Origin: Paracoccus onchidii
Lineage (GTDB): Bacteria; Pseudomonadota; Alphaproteobacteria; Rhodobacterales; Rhodobacteraceae
Direction of reading: 5' to 3'
Assembly: GCF_028294535.1 (NCBI RefSeq)
Contig: NZ_JAQBIE010000012.1
Span: 1-64,000, forward strand
Length of the DNA: 64,000 nt
Shown in pieces: positions 7,726 through 16,782 of this stretch. The translations under genes and the position numbers were made by a program. Below the pieces are notes generated by a model that did not search any database, was not told the origin of the DNA, and saw only the letters and a program-made list of their open reading frames with translations. How positions within the stretch are numbered: the stretch's first letter is position 1; the number at the start of each line of letters is the position of its first letter.

Positions 7726-10655
7726 AAGATTTCATCATTCCGCAATTTCCGCCGGGCGATGATCGCGACATGGGCACGCCCGCAAAGACCGGGGCCCCGG
7801 TCACGCTGACCGTCGATGGGTTTCCGGTGACGGTCCCCGAGGGAACCTCGGTTATGCGGGCGGCGGCCGAGGCCGGGATTATGGTCCCGAAACTGTGCGC
7901 CAGCGACAATCTTGAGGCGTTCGGCTCCTGCCGTCTGTGCGTGGTCGAAATCGAAGGCCGTCGCGGCACGCCCGCCAGCTGCACCACGCCGGTCCAAGAA
8001 GGCATGGTCGTCCACACCCAGACCAGCAAGATCAAGCGCCTGCGCAAGGGCGTGATGGAGCTGTATATCAGCGATCACCCGCTGGATTGCCTGACCTGCG
8101 CGGCCAATGGCGATTGCGAATTGCAGGATGCGGCGGGGCAGGTGGGGCTGCGCGATGTGCGCTATACCCCCGGCGACAACCATTTCGACCCGTCGGGGAC
8201 CGGCGCGCGCAGCCAGTCCGAGGCGCGTCTGCGGATGCCCGTCGATCACGCCAATCCGCGCTATGTCCCCAAGGATGAAAGCAATCCCTATTTCACCTTC
8301 GATCCGTCCAAATGCATCGTCTGCTCGCGCTGCGTGCGGGCCTGCGAAGAGGTGCAGGGCACCTTTGCGCTGACCATCGAGGGACGCGGTTTCGACAGTA
8401 AGGTCAGCGCGGGCACAGCCGCCGATGACTTCCTGACCTCGGATTGCGTCAGCTGCGGGGCCTGCGTGCAGGCCTGCCCGACGGCGACCCTGCAGGAAAA
8501 ATCGGTGATCGAACTGGGAACGCCGGAACGGTCCGTCATCACCACCTGCGCCTATTGCGGGGTCGGCTGTTCCTTCAAGGCCGAACTGAATGGCGATCAG
8601 CTGGTGCGCATGGTGCCTTACAAGCATGGCAAGGCGAACCGGGGGCATAGCTGCGTCAAGGGTCGCTTTGCCTATGGCTATGCCAATCACAAGGACCGCA
8701 TCCTGAAGCCGATGATCCGCGAAAACATCGAGGATCCCTGGCGCGAGGTGGAATGGGACGAGGCGCTGAAATTCGCCGCCGACCGGATGAAGGGCCTGCA
8801 GGACAAGCATGGCCGCCGCTCGATCGGGGTGATCACATCAAGCCGCTGCACCAATGAGGAAACCTATCTGGTGCAGAAACTGGCGCGCGGCGTCTTTCTG
8901 AACAACAACACCGATACCTGCGCGCGGGTCTGCCATTCGCCCACCGGTTACGGGCTGGGCAAGACCTTCGGCACCTCGGCGGGGACGCAGGATTTCGACA
9001 GTGTCGAAAAGACCGACGTTGTTGTCATCATCGGCGCGAACCCGACCGACGGGCACCCGGTCTTTGCCAGCCGCCTGAAAAAACGCCTGCGTCAGGGTGC
9101 CAAGCTGATCGTCGTCGATCCGCGCCGCACCGATATCGTGCGCAGCGCCCATGTCGAGGCGGCCCATCACCTGCCGCTGCGTCCGGGCACCAATGTCGCC
9201 GTCGTCACCGCCATGGCCCATGTCATCGTGACCGAGGGCCTGATGGACGAGGGCTATATTCGCGAACGCTGTGACTGGGACGAGTTTCAGCATTACGCGG
9301 AATTCGTCAGCCAGGACCGCCACAGCCCCGAGGCGGTCGAGGCGCTGACGCAGGTGCCGGCCAAGGACCTGCGCGAGGCCGCGCGGCTTTACGCGACCGG
9401 GGGCAATGGCGCGATCTATTACGGGCTGGGCGTGACCGAACACAGCCAGGGCTCGACCACGGTGATGGGCATCGCGAACCTGGCCATGCTGACCGGCAAT
9501 GTCGGGCGCGAGGGCGTGGGCGTGAACCCGCTGCGCGGCCAGAACAACGTGCAGGGGTCCTGCGACATGGGGTCGTTCCCGCATGAACTGCCGGGCTATC
9601 GCCATGTGAAGCTGCCCGATGTGCGCGCGATCTTTGAAAAGGCCTGGGGCGTGGAAATCGACCCGGAACCGGGTCTGCGCATCCCCAACATGCTGGACGC
9701 CGCCGTCGAAGGCACGTTCAAGGGCCTGTATTGCCAGGGCGAGGATATCCTGCAATCGGACCCCGACACCCATCATGTCGCCGCCGGTCTGAAGGCGATG
9801 GAATGCGTCATCGTCCATGACCTGTTCCTGAACGAGACCGCGAATTACGCCCATGTCTTTCTGCCCGGATCGTCCTTCCTGGAAAAGGAAGGCACCTTCA
9901 CCAATGCCGAACGCCGCATCAACCGCGTGCGCAAGGTGATGGCCCCGCTGAACGGCTATGAGGATTGGGAGGTGACGCAGCTTCTGGCCAATGCGATGGG
10001 CGCAAGCTGGCACTATACCCATGCCAGCCAGATCATGGATGAAATCGCTGCGACCACGCCCAGCTTTTCCGGCGTCAGCTTTGACATGCTTGAGGAAAAG
10101 GGCAGCGTGCAGTGGCCCTGCAACGAGGATGCGCCCGACGGCACGCCGACCATGCATGTCGATCACTTCGTGTCCGGCAAGGGGCATTTCATCGTCACCG
10201 AATATCTGGCGACCGATGAACGCACCGGCCCGCGTTTCCCGCTGTTGCTGACGACCGGGCGGATCCTGTCGCAGTATAATGTGGGCGCGCAGACCCGCCG
10301 CACCGAGAACGTGATCTGGCACCCCGAGGACATCCTGGAAATCCACCCCCATGACGCCGAACAGCGCGGCGTGAACGAAGGGGACTGGGTGCGCCTTGCC
10401 AGCCGATCGGGTGAAACGACGCTGCGCGCGACCCTGACCGATCGCGTGGCACCGGGCGTGGTCTATACCACTTTCCACCACCCGGCGACGCAGGCGAACG
10501 TTGTCACCACGGATTTCTCGGACTGGGCGACGAATTGTCCGGAATACAAGGTGACGGCCGTGCAGATCAGCCCGTCGAACGGACCGACCGATTGGCAGGA
10601 AAGCTATGACGCGCAGGCCCAACAGTCTCGCCGTATCCTGCCGGCAGCCGAGTGA
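7722..10655 (+). CDS. fdsA: NAD-dependent formate dehydrogenase catalytic alpha subunit (Mo-bisMGD)
   Basis: A 977-residue molybdopterin oxidoreductase that oxidises formate to CO2. The N-terminus carries a [2Fe-2S] ferredoxin domain (cysteines 59, 70, 73, 87) and a His-Cys3 [4Fe-4S] site (HPLDCLTCAANGDC; His119, Cys123, 126, 132). Two more [4Fe-4S] clusters follow (CIVCSRCVRAC, 198-208; CVSCGACVQAC, 242-252). The Mo domain begins with a fourth cubane motif (cysteines 276, 279, 283, 311). The Mo ligand is the cysteine of ARVCHSPT (Cys404, next to His405), so this is the Cys type and not the selenocysteine type. The active-site arginine is probably in NPLRGQNNVQG. The architecture matches the O2-tolerant soluble FDH of Rhodobacter capsulatus. 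Confidence 0.96.
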   Translation: MKDFIIPQFPPGDDRDMGTPAKTGAPVTLTVDGFPVTVPEGTSVMRAAAEAGIMVPKLCASDNLEAFGSCRLCVVEIEGRRGTPASCTTPVQEGMVVHTQTSKIKRLRKGVMELYISDHPLDCLTCAANGDCELQDAAGQVGLRDVRYTPGDNHFDPSGTGARSQSEARLRMPVDHANPRYVPKDESNPYFTFDPSKCIVCSRCVRACEEVQGTFALTIEGRGFDSKVSAGTAADDFLTSDCVSCGACVQACPTATLQEKSVIELGTPERSVITTCAYCGVGCSFKAELNGDQLVRMVPYKHGKANRGHSCVKGRFAYGYANHKDRILKPMIRENIEDPWREVEWDEALKFAADRMKGLQDKHGRRSIGVITSSRCTNEETYLVQKLARGVFLNNNTDTCARVCHSPTGYGLGKTFGTSAGTQDFDSVEKTDVVVIIGANPTDGHPVFASRLKKRLRQGAKLIVVDPRRTDIVRSAHVEAAHHLPLRPGTNVAVVTAMAHVIVTEGLMDEGYIRERCDWDEFQHYAEFVSQDRHSPEAVEALTQVPAKDLREAARLYATGGNGAIYYGLGVTEHSQGSTTVMGIANLAMLTGNVGREGVGVNPLRGQNNVQGSCDMGSFPHELPGYRHVKLPDVRAIFEKAWGVEIDPEPGLRIPNMLDAAVEGTFKGLYCQGEDILQSDPDTHHVAAGLKAMECVIVHDLFLNETANYAHVFLPGSSFLEKEGTFTNAERRINRVRKVMAPLNGYEDWEVTQLLANAMGASWHYTHASQIMDEIAATTPSFSGVSFDMLEEKGSVQWPCNEDAPDGTPTMHVDHFVSGKGHFIVTEYLATDERTGPRFPLLLTTGRILSQYNVGAQTRRTENVIWHPEDILEIHPHDAEQRGVNEGDWVRLASRSGETTLRATLTDRVAPGVVYTTFHHPATQANVVTTDFSDWATNCPEYKVTAVQISPSNGPTDWQESYDAQAQQSRRILPAAE

Positions 10656-10659
10656 CGCC

Positions 10660-11484
10660 ATGGGATTGCCGGACCGTTCGGCCCCAGTGGTCGCCAGCCA
10701 TATCCGGCACGGCAGCCGGCGCGACCTGCGCCGGGTTCTGCCCGAGGAGACGGCGGTGGCCCTGGTCTATGACGGCACAAGCCACGCGGTGATGATGGCC
10801 ACCCCGGCCGATCTTGACGATTTCGCAGTCGGGTTCTCGCTGAGCGAGGGCGTCATAGACGACCCCTCCCAGATCGAGAGCCGGCAGGTGATGCCCCATA
10901 GGCAAGGGGTCGAGGTGCAGATGTGGCTGACACGGTCGCGGGGCGATGTTCTGGCGGCACGGCGGCGCAGTATGGCGGGGCCGGTCGGCTGCGGGCTATG
11001 CGGTATCGACAGTCTGGAACAGGCGATGCGGGACATGCCCGATCTGTCGCATGTCGGGCCGGTGTTCAGTGTCGATCAGGTCGCCTCGGCGACCGGGCAG
11101 CTGCAGGAATGGCAGCCCCTGCATGACAGCACCCGTGCGGTGCACGCCGCCGGGTTCCTGCATCCGGAAAAAGGTATCCTGCTTGCCCGGGAAGATGTCG
11201 GCCGCCACAACGCCCTGGACAAGCTGATCGGCGCGATGGCGCGGCAGGGGCTTGACCCGGCCGGAGGGGCGATTGTTCTGACCAGCCGCGTTTCGGTCGA
11301 GATGGTCCAGAAATGCGCCATGGCCGGTTGCGCCATGCTGATCGCGGTTTCGGGGCCGACGCTGACCGCCCTTCGTGTCGCCGACCGATCCGGTATCACG
11401 GTCGCCGCCTTTGCACGAGGCGAGGGCTTTGATCTGTTCACACATTCCAGACGCCTGAATTCAGAGGTTCCCGATGTCGCCTGA
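10660..11484 (+). CDS. fdsC: FDH accessory sulfurtransferase (FdhD/FdsC family)
   Basis: A 274-residue FdhD-family protein. It is needed to insert the bis-MGD cofactor into the catalytic subunit and to put the terminal sulfur on it. The redox-active cysteine pair lies in GPVGCGLCGIDS. A C-terminal glycine-rich part (LTSRVSVEMVQKCAMAGC) is typical of the family. The chosen ATG (10660) lies 4 bp after the fdsA stop; a GTG or ATG further upstream would overlap fdsA by 50 bp. The 3' end overlaps fdsD by 11 bp. Gene order G-B-A-C-D is the classical fds operon. Confidence 0.9.
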   Translation: MGLPDRSAPVVASHIRHGSRRDLRRVLPEETAVALVYDGTSHAVMMATPADLDDFAVGFSLSEGVIDDPSQIESRQVMPHRQGVEVQMWLTRSRGDVLAARRRSMAGPVGCGLCGIDSLEQAMRDMPDLSHVGPVFSVDQVASATGQLQEWQPLHDSTRAVHAAGFLHPEKGILLAREDVGRHNALDKLIGAMARQGLDPAGGAIVLTSRVSVEMVQKCAMAGCAMLIAVSGPTLTALRVADRSGITVAAFARGEGFDLFTHSRRLNSEVPDVA

Positions 11485-11674
11485 CAAGATGGTCCATATG
11501 GCCAATCAGATCGCCAGTTTCTTCACGACCCAACCCGGCGATCCATCGGGCAAGATCGCGGATCATCTGCGCGATTACTGGGAACCGCGGATGCGCGCGC
11601 AACTGATCGAATATATTCAGGCGGGCGGGAAGGGGCTCAGCCCTGCGGTCGAGGATGCGGCGAAGCAGTTATAG
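11474..11674 (+). CDS. fdsD: Formate dehydrogenase delta subunit
   Basis: A small 66-residue protein ending the fds operon. It matches the FdsD family: an N-terminal helix with VHMANQIASFF, then a motif around HLRDYWEPRMRAQL. In R. capsulatus FdsD works with FdsC during cofactor insertion and is an assembly factor or loosely held subunit. The start overlaps the end of fdsC. Only 6 bp separate its stop from the stop of convergent modC, so there is little room for a terminator between the two operons. Confidence 0.88.
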   Translation: MSPDKMVHMANQIASFFTTQPGDPSGKIADHLRDYWEPRMRAQLIEYIQAGGKGLSPAVEDAAKQL

Positions 11675-11680
11675 CCGGTC

Positions 11681-12784
11681 TCAGCGGGGCGGCGTCGGGC
11701 AAAGGCTGGCGGCGCCGATGTTTCCCGGTGCGACGGATACCGCTTTCAGAACGGCATGAACCGCCTTGCCCGGGCGCAGGTCAAGACGCTCGGCCGAGCG
11801 TCGGGTGATGCGCGACAACAGCGGATCGCCGCCCGCATCCAAGCGCACCAGAACACCATCCTCATCCAAGCGAAGATCGGTGATGGTCGCAGGCAGGACG
11901 TTCAGGGCGGATATGTCCGCCGGCCGCTGCAGCGCGATCATCACGTCCTGCGCCATGATCCTCAGACGCAAGGGTGTGCCGACGGGCCGATCCAGACAGG
12001 ACAGCCACAAAGGTCCCGCCTTGCTGTCCACGCGCGCCAGACCGTCGGCTTCTTGCGCCGCCAGGGTGACGCTCAGGATCGCGCCGGTCTGGCGCGCGCC
12101 CAGATAGGGCGCCATGGCGGGGTCGGACAGCATAGAAGCGGCCTCGCCCGAGGCGATCACCCGGCCCTGATCGACCAACACGATAGTGGTGGCAAGGCGG
12201 GCGATTTCGGCAGCGGAATGGCTGACGTAAAGGATCGGCAGGCCCAGATCGTCGCGCAGGCGTTCCAGATAGGGCAGGATTTCGGTCTTGCGCGCCTCAT
12301 CCAGTGCGGCCAGCGGTTCATCCAGCAGCAGCATGCGCGGGTTGGACAGGATCGCGCGGCCAAGCGCGACACGCTGGCGTTCCCCCCCCGAAAGTGCCGC
12401 AGGACGGCGCTGCATCAGATGGCTTATGCCCAGCATTCGGGTGATCTGGTCTGGCGGTGCCAATTGCGAGCGTCTGCTGAACCATCGTCCATAGAGCAGG
12501 TTCTGACTGACGGTCAGATGAGGGAAAAGCCGTGCGTCCTGAAAAACATAACCGATGGCACGTCGATGGGGGGGAAGGAAATGGCCGCCATCACTGTCTG
12601 ACAGAACCGTGTCATCCAGCGCGATACGTCCATATTCAGGCCGCAACAGCCCTGCGACGGCTTGCACGATGGTGGTTTTGCCCGCGCCGGATCGACCGAA
12701 CAGCGCAGTAACCCCATTGGGCGCGGCGAAGTCGGCATTGATCCGCGAATTTCCGATCCGGTGACGAAACGAAACCGATAGCAT
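11681..12784 (-). CDS. modC: Molybdate ABC transporter ATP-binding protein
   Basis: A 367-residue ABC ATPase powering molybdate import. Walker A is GRSGAGKTT, the signature is LSGGERQRVALGRAI, Walker B is MLLLDEPLAALDEA, and the switch histidine is in YVSHSAAEI. A C-terminal MOP/TOBE molybdate-binding domain (about 290-355) identifies it as ModC. The start overlaps the modB stop by one base (TAATG). A longer frame continuing upstream through modB is an artefact. It lies tail to tail with the fds operon, whose enzyme needs molybdenum. Confidence 0.93.
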   Translation of the reverse strand: MLSVSFRHRIGNSRINADFAAPNGVTALFGRSGAGKTTIVQAVAGLLRPEYGRIALDDTVLSDSDGGHFLPPHRRAIGYVFQDARLFPHLTVSQNLLYGRWFSRRSQLAPPDQITRMLGISHLMQRRPAALSGGERQRVALGRAILSNPRMLLLDEPLAALDEARKTEILPYLERLRDDLGLPILYVSHSAAEIARLATTIVLVDQGRVIASGEAASMLSDPAMAPYLGARQTGAILSVTLAAQEADGLARVDSKAGPLWLSCLDRPVGTPLRLRIMAQDVMIALQRPADISALNVLPATITDLRLDEDGVLVRLDAGGDPLLSRITRRSAERLDLRPGKAVHAVLKAVSVAPGNIGAASLCPTPPR

Positions 12785-13485
12785 TATGCCCCCGAAACGC
12801 GACGGGCCAGCGCCTTGGCCAACCACTCGGAGATGAACACCGCGCTCAGGGCGATGGCAACCGCGATCAGGACCAGACGCCCGGCAGCGCCTTCGCCGCC
12901 CGGCACCTGCAGAAAGCTGTAGATGGCCGAGGGCAGCGTTTGCGTCTGTCCGGGAATGTTGGACACAAAGGTGATCGTCGCGCCAAATTCGCCCATGGCC
13001 TTGGCAAAGGCCAGAACCAGACCGGCCAGAATGCCGGGCAGGACCAGCGGCAGGGTTACGGTCAGAAACACCCAGATGCGGCTGGCGCCAAGGGTGGCGG
13101 CGGCCTGTTCCAGACCCGGGTCCACGGCCTCGATCGACAGGCGGATCGCGCGAACCATCAGCGGAAAGGCCATGATGGCCGCCGCCAGCGCCGCACCCGT
13201 CCAGCGAAAGGCAAAGACAATGCCGAACTGATCCAGAAACGCGCCGATTGTTCCGCGCCGCCCGAAGGTCAAAAGCAGCAGATAGCCGGTAACGACCGGC
13301 GGCAGCACCAGTGGCAGATGCACAAGCCCGTTCAGGACGGCATGGCCCGGAAATCGCCAGCGCGCCAAGGCATAGGCTGTCAGCAGGGCGACCGGCAGGC
13401 TGGCAATGGCAGCCACAGCCGCCACGCGCAGCGACAGGGCAACGGCCTGCCATTCATCCGGTGTCAGCCAATTGCCAGCGTTCAT
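12784..13485 (-). CDS. modB: Molybdate ABC transporter permease
   Basis: A 233-residue inner-membrane permease with about five or six hydrophobic helices. The EAA loop is visible around EQAAATLGASRIWVFLTV, followed by LPLVLPGILAGLVLAFAKAMGEFG. This GEFGATITF stretch is characteristic of ModB and CysTW-type permeases. The ATG overlaps the modA stop (ATGA), and the stop abuts the modC start, so the three genes form one translationally coupled unit. Confidence 0.93.
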   Translation of the reverse strand: MNAGNWLTPDEWQAVALSLRVAAVAAIASLPVALLTAYALARWRFPGHAVLNGLVHLPLVLPPVVTGYLLLLTFGRRGTIGAFLDQFGIVFAFRWTGAALAAAIMAFPLMVRAIRLSIEAVDPGLEQAAATLGASRIWVFLTVTLPLVLPGILAGLVLAFAKAMGEFGATITFVSNIPGQTQTLPSAIYSFLQVPGGEGAAGRLVLIAVAIALSAVFISEWLAKALARRVSGA

Positions 13486-14243
13486 TTCAACACGTCAAAT
13501 CCATGCTGTCGGAACTGTTGCGCCGCAGCTTCGTCGATCAGGGTGTCATACAGTTTGCGCGCATCGGGTTTATCCGAGATCAGTGCCATGGGATATGTGA
13601 TCGGCGGATGGGTTTGCGCCGAGAACCGGCCGATGACCTGAACCTGAGGTTCCGCAGCGGCATCGGTGGCGTAAACGATGCCAAGGGGGGCCTCGCCACT
13701 GGAAACAAGCGCAAGGGCGGCGCGAACATTGTCAGCCTGCGCCACCGATCCGGCGACCCCGCCCCACAACCCCAGAGTTTCAAGCGCGGCTTTGCCATAC
13801 TGGCCGGCCGGAACGGAATCGACCAGCGCCATGGCCAGCTTTTCGCCCTGTAACATGCCGGCCAGGTCGGTGTCGGTGGACAGTTCGACCGGCGTGGCAT
13901 CTGGATCATGGGCAATCAGCACCAAGCTGTTGCCCAGCAGGTCGCGACGTTCCAGCAGGGCATCGGCGCGCTCGACCTCGTCCATCCAGCTCTCATTTGC
14001 TGAAATGAACAGATCCGCCGGCGCCCCTGCGATGACCTGTTTGGCCAGCTGTCCAGACCCGGCATAAGAGATGGCGACTGACACGCCGGTTTGGGCCGTG
14101 AATTCGGCCGTCACGGCGTCCATGGCATTTTTCAGCGAGGCCGCGGCAAAGACCACGACATCATCACCCGCCAGACTGGCCTGCGGGGCGGAAGCCAACA
14201 AGAAAATGGCGCAAGAGAGCGCGGCGGGGCAGGCAGGGGACAT
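13482..14243 (-). CDS. modA: Molybdate-binding periplasmic protein
   Basis: A 253-residue substrate-binding protein. The signal peptide (residues 1-26) ends ASLAG, followed by the ModA opening VVVFAAASLKNAMDAV. Downstream AGSGQLAKQVIAGAPADLFISA matches the oxyanion-binding family. I place the start at 14243 (MSPACP...). An upstream ATG at 14324 would add 27 residues with no signal-peptide character and would swallow the operator-like repeat. It is the first gene of modABC, with an inverted repeat resembling a ModE site just upstream. Confidence 0.9.
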   Translation of the reverse strand: MSPACPAALSCAIFLLASAPQASLAGDDVVVFAAASLKNAMDAVTAEFTAQTGVSVAISYAGSGQLAKQVIAGAPADLFISANESWMDEVERADALLERRDLLGNSLVLIAHDPDATPVELSTDTDLAGMLQGEKLAMALVDSVPAGQYGKAALETLGLWGGVAGSVAQADNVRAALALVSSGEAPLGIVYATDAAAEPQVQVIGRFSAQTHPPITYPMALISDKPDARKLYDTLIDEAAAQQFRQHGFDVLK

Positions 14244-14261
14244 GTCGCGTCTTTCGATTCC

Positions 14262-14283
14262 GTTATGTCCGGTTGAACATAAC
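14262..14283. promoter_or_regulatory. ModE/Mop-box-like operator upstream of modA
   Basis: A perfect 7-bp inverted repeat, GTTATGT and ACATAAC, is separated by 8 bp (CCGGTTGA). It begins 18 bp upstream of the modA ATG. The arms resemble ModE-type sites (CGTTAT ... ATAACG), which repress mod operons when molybdate is plentiful. No modE gene lies in the window, so the regulator would be encoded elsewhere. Confidence 0.6.
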
Positions 14284-14339
14284 ACCTCGGATAGCACCCG
14301 GCGCAAGCCCCCAATGCCGCCCATAGCGCGAATTTTGCG

Positions 14340-14368
14340 TTGAGTTTTCCGCTTGCAATCCTTATATC
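14340..14368 (+). promoter_or_regulatory. Candidate rpsA promoter
   Basis: TTGAGT (14340-14345) and TATATC (14363-14368), separated by 17 bp, resemble a housekeeping sigma-70 promoter. It would give a 5' leader of roughly 150 nt before rpsA. The spacing supports the call; the start site is not proven. Confidence 0.4.
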
Positions 14369-14412
14369 GGCACTAGTCATATGGGCGACATGGTCAGAAC
14401 AGGCCACTTTCC

Positions 14413-14442
14413 AACGGGTCGGGCAGCATGCCGCGACCCGTT
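14413..14442 (+). promoter_or_regulatory. Strong hairpin in the rpsA 5' leader
   Basis: The 9-bp arms AACGGGTCG and CGACCCGTT are perfectly complementary. The loop contains a further GGCA/TGCC pairing, giving about 13 bp with one bulged base. There is no T-run after it, so it is not an ordinary terminator. A leader structure for control of S1 synthesis is plausible; this is inference. Confidence 0.5.
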
Positions 14443-14524
14443 GTCGTTGCCGAATTGACAGCAAACAGACCGGCGGAGCCAACCGTCAGGCCAGACAAAC
14501 AGACGTAAAGGAAACTGATTATAT

Positions 14525-16204
14525 ATGTGCGCTAAAGCGACAATGGAGGAGTTCGAGGCCCTTCTGAACGAAAGCCTCGATATCGACACGCCCAACGAAG
14601 GCAGCGTTGTCAAAGGCAAGGTCATCGCCATCGAGGCAGGCCAGGCCATCATCGATGTCGGCTACAAGATGGAAGGCCGCGTCGATCTGAAAGAATTCGC
14701 AAATCCCGGTGAGGACGCCCAGCTGGCCGTCGGCGACGAAGTCGAGGTCTATCTGGACCGCGTCGAGAACGCCCGCGGCGAAGCCAGCATCTCGCGCGAG
14801 AAAGCCCGCCGCGAAGAAGCCTGGGATCGCCTGGAAAAAGCCTATGCAGACGAAGAGCGCGTCGAAGGCGCCATCTTCGGTCGCGTCAAAGGCGGCTTCA
14901 CCGTCGATCTGGGCGGCGCTGTTGCGTTCCTGCCCGGTTCGCAGGTTGACGTGCGCCCCGTGCGCGATGCCGGCCCGCTGATGGGTCTGAAGCAGCCGTT
15001 CCAGATCCTGAAAATGGACCGCCGCCGCGGCAACATCGTTGTCTCGCGCCGCGCCATCCTGGAAGAAAGCCGCGCCGAACAGCGCGCCGAAGTCATCGCC
15101 AACCTGACCGAAGGTCAGACGGTCGACGGCGTGGTCAAGAACATCACCGAATACGGTGCGTTCGTTGATCTGGGCGGCGTTGACGGCCTGCTGCACGTCA
15201 CCGACATGGCATGGCGCCGTGTGAACCACCCGTCCGAGATCCTGTCGATCGGTGAAACCGTCAAGGTTCAGGTCATCAAGATCAACAAGGACAGCCACCG
15301 CATCAGCCTCGGCATGAAGCAGCTGCAGGCCGATCCGTGGGATACCGTGACCGACAAGTTCCCGCTGGGTTCGGTGCATAACGGCCGCGTGACCAACATC
15401 ACCGATTACGGTGCGTTCGTCGAGCTGGAAGCCGGTGTCGAAGGTCTGGTCCACGTTTCGGAAATGAGCTGGACCAAGAAGAACGTCCATCCGGGCAAGA
15501 TCGTTTCGACCTCGCAGGAAGTCGACGTCATGGTTCTGGAAATCGACGAAGCCAAGCGCCGTGTGTCGCTGGGTCTGAAACAGACCATGCGCAACCCGTG
15601 GGAAGTCTTTGCCGAAACCCACCCGTCGGGCACCGTCATCGAAGGCGAAGTCAAGAACATCACCGAATTCGGTCTGTTCATCGGCCTCGAAGGCGATATC
15701 GACGGCATGGTTCACCTGTCGGACATCAGCTGGGATGCCCGTGGCGAAGATGCGATCCAGGACTTCCGCAAGGGCGACGTCGTCAAGGCTGTCGTTCAGG
15801 ACGTGGATGTCGAGAAAGAGCGCATCTCGCTGTCGATCAAGTCGCTTGAAAACGAGCACATGGCCGAAGCCGTTGACGGCGTGAAGCGTGGCTCGATCGT
15901 GACCGTCGAAGTCACCGCCATCGAAGATGGTGGCGTCGAGGTGGAATATAACGGCGTCAAGTCGTTCATCCGCCGCAGCGATCTGGCCCGCGACCGTCAG
16001 GACCAGCGCCCCGAGCGCTTCCAGGTCGGCGACAAGGTCGATGCCCGCGTCACAAATATCGACACCAAGACCCGCCGTCTGGGCCTGTCGATCAAGGCAC
16101 GCGAAATCGCCGAGGAAAAAGAAGCCATCGACCAGTATGGCAGCTCGGATTCGGGCGCGTCGCTGGGGGATATCCTTGGCGCGGCACTGAAGCGCGACAA
16201 CTGA
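14525..16204 (+). CDS. rpsA: 30S ribosomal protein S1
   Basis: A 559-residue S1 protein with six S1 (OB-fold) repeats. It binds mRNA and helps ribosomes load on weak Shine-Dalgarno messages. Typical repeat cores are visible: VIAIEAGQAIIDVGYKMEG, VKNITEYGAFVDLGGVDGL, VTNITDYGAFVELEAGVEGL and VKNITEFGLFIGLEGDIDGM. The ATG is preceded by AAAGGAA at a good distance; the second Met (TMEEFEALL) is an alternative start. A textbook terminator follows. The gene is preceded by a long structured leader and followed by ihfB, the usual order in alpha- and gammaproteobacteria. Confidence 0.97.
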   Translation: MCAKATMEEFEALLNESLDIDTPNEGSVVKGKVIAIEAGQAIIDVGYKMEGRVDLKEFANPGEDAQLAVGDEVEVYLDRVENARGEASISREKARREEAWDRLEKAYADEERVEGAIFGRVKGGFTVDLGGAVAFLPGSQVDVRPVRDAGPLMGLKQPFQILKMDRRRGNIVVSRRAILEESRAEQRAEVIANLTEGQTVDGVVKNITEYGAFVDLGGVDGLLHVTDMAWRRVNHPSEILSIGETVKVQVIKINKDSHRISLGMKQLQADPWDTVTDKFPLGSVHNGRVTNITDYGAFVELEAGVEGLVHVSEMSWTKKNVHPGKIVSTSQEVDVMVLEIDEAKRRVSLGLKQTMRNPWEVFAETHPSGTVIEGEVKNITEFGLFIGLEGDIDGMVHLSDISWDARGEDAIQDFRKGDVVKAVVQDVDVEKERISLSIKSLENEHMAEAVDGVKRGSIVTVEVTAIEDGGVEVEYNGVKSFIRRSDLARDRQDQRPERFQVGDKVDARVTNIDTKTRRLGLSIKAREIAEEKEAIDQYGSSDSGASLGDILGAALKRDN

Positions 16205-16228
16205 TCGCCACGGCGATTCAGATGACCG

Positions 16229-16262
16229 GCCCGCCCCCAAACCCTTGGGGGCGGGCTTTTTT
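16229..16262 (+). terminator. Rho-independent terminator after rpsA
   Basis: A perfect 12-bp stem (GCCCGCCCCCAA / TTGGGGGCGGGC) with an ACCC loop is followed by six T residues. It lies 25 bp after the rpsA stop. Confidence 0.95.
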
Positions 16263-16429
16263 GTCTGTCAATTTCGCGGCTTGCAATGCGCAAGCGGCTT
16301 GCACAAACGCCGCAAAGCTGGCATCGCTAGGAAACCATAGCTTTGTTTCCTGCGTTGCCCGGCGGTCGGGGTGCAAAAAAGCCTTCCCGCCGTTCTTATC
16401 GCGTTGTCGCGTATTGTTGGGGGGATAGA

Positions 16430-16714
16430 ATGATCCGTTCCGAGTTGATTCAGATGATCGCTGACGAAAACCCGCATCTTTTCAGGCGGGATGTCGAGCG
16501 GATCGTGAACACCGTCTTCGAGGAAATCATCGATGCAATGGCGCGCGGCGACCGGGTCGAATTGCGCGGCTTTGGCGCATTCTCGGTCAAGAAACGCGAC
16601 GCCAGAACAGGGCGCAACCCGCGCACAGGTGATTCCGTCGAGGTCGAGGAAAAGCATGTCCCGTTCTTCAAAACGGGAAAATTGCTGCGCGATCGGTTGA
16701 ACGGCGACGCCTGA
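16430..16714 (+). CDS. ihfB: Integration host factor subunit beta
   Basis: A 94-residue HU/IHF-family DNA-bending protein, the beta half of the IHF heterodimer. The start [17 protein letters not shown] and the beta-arm region [21 protein letters not shown], with the intercalating proline, are typical of IHF-beta (HimD). I use the ATG at 16430; a longer in-frame upstream extension begins inside non-coding DNA after the rpsA terminator. It acts in the nucleoid as an architectural factor for transcription and recombination. Confidence 0.96.
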   Translation: MIRSELIQMIADENPHLFRRDVERIVNTVFEEIIDAMARGDRVELRGFGAFSVKKRDARTGRNPRTGDSVEVEEKHVPFFKTGKLLRDRLNGDA

Positions 16715-16782
16715 ACGGCGTAAACATGCCCGGCCAATGTCCGCGCAACCACGGCGCGGGCGGGAAGGTTCAAGGATAATCC

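Noticed and set aside
8838..10661. 607-residue minus-strand frame opposite fdsA
   Set aside because: It is a shadow of a long high-GC coding gene. The plus frame has all cofactor motifs and the minus product is histidine/arginine-rich without motifs.
11681..13453. 590-residue open frame running through modC and modB
   Set aside because: The upstream half is modB read in a wrong frame. The true modC starts at 12784 with the conserved ABC N-terminus.
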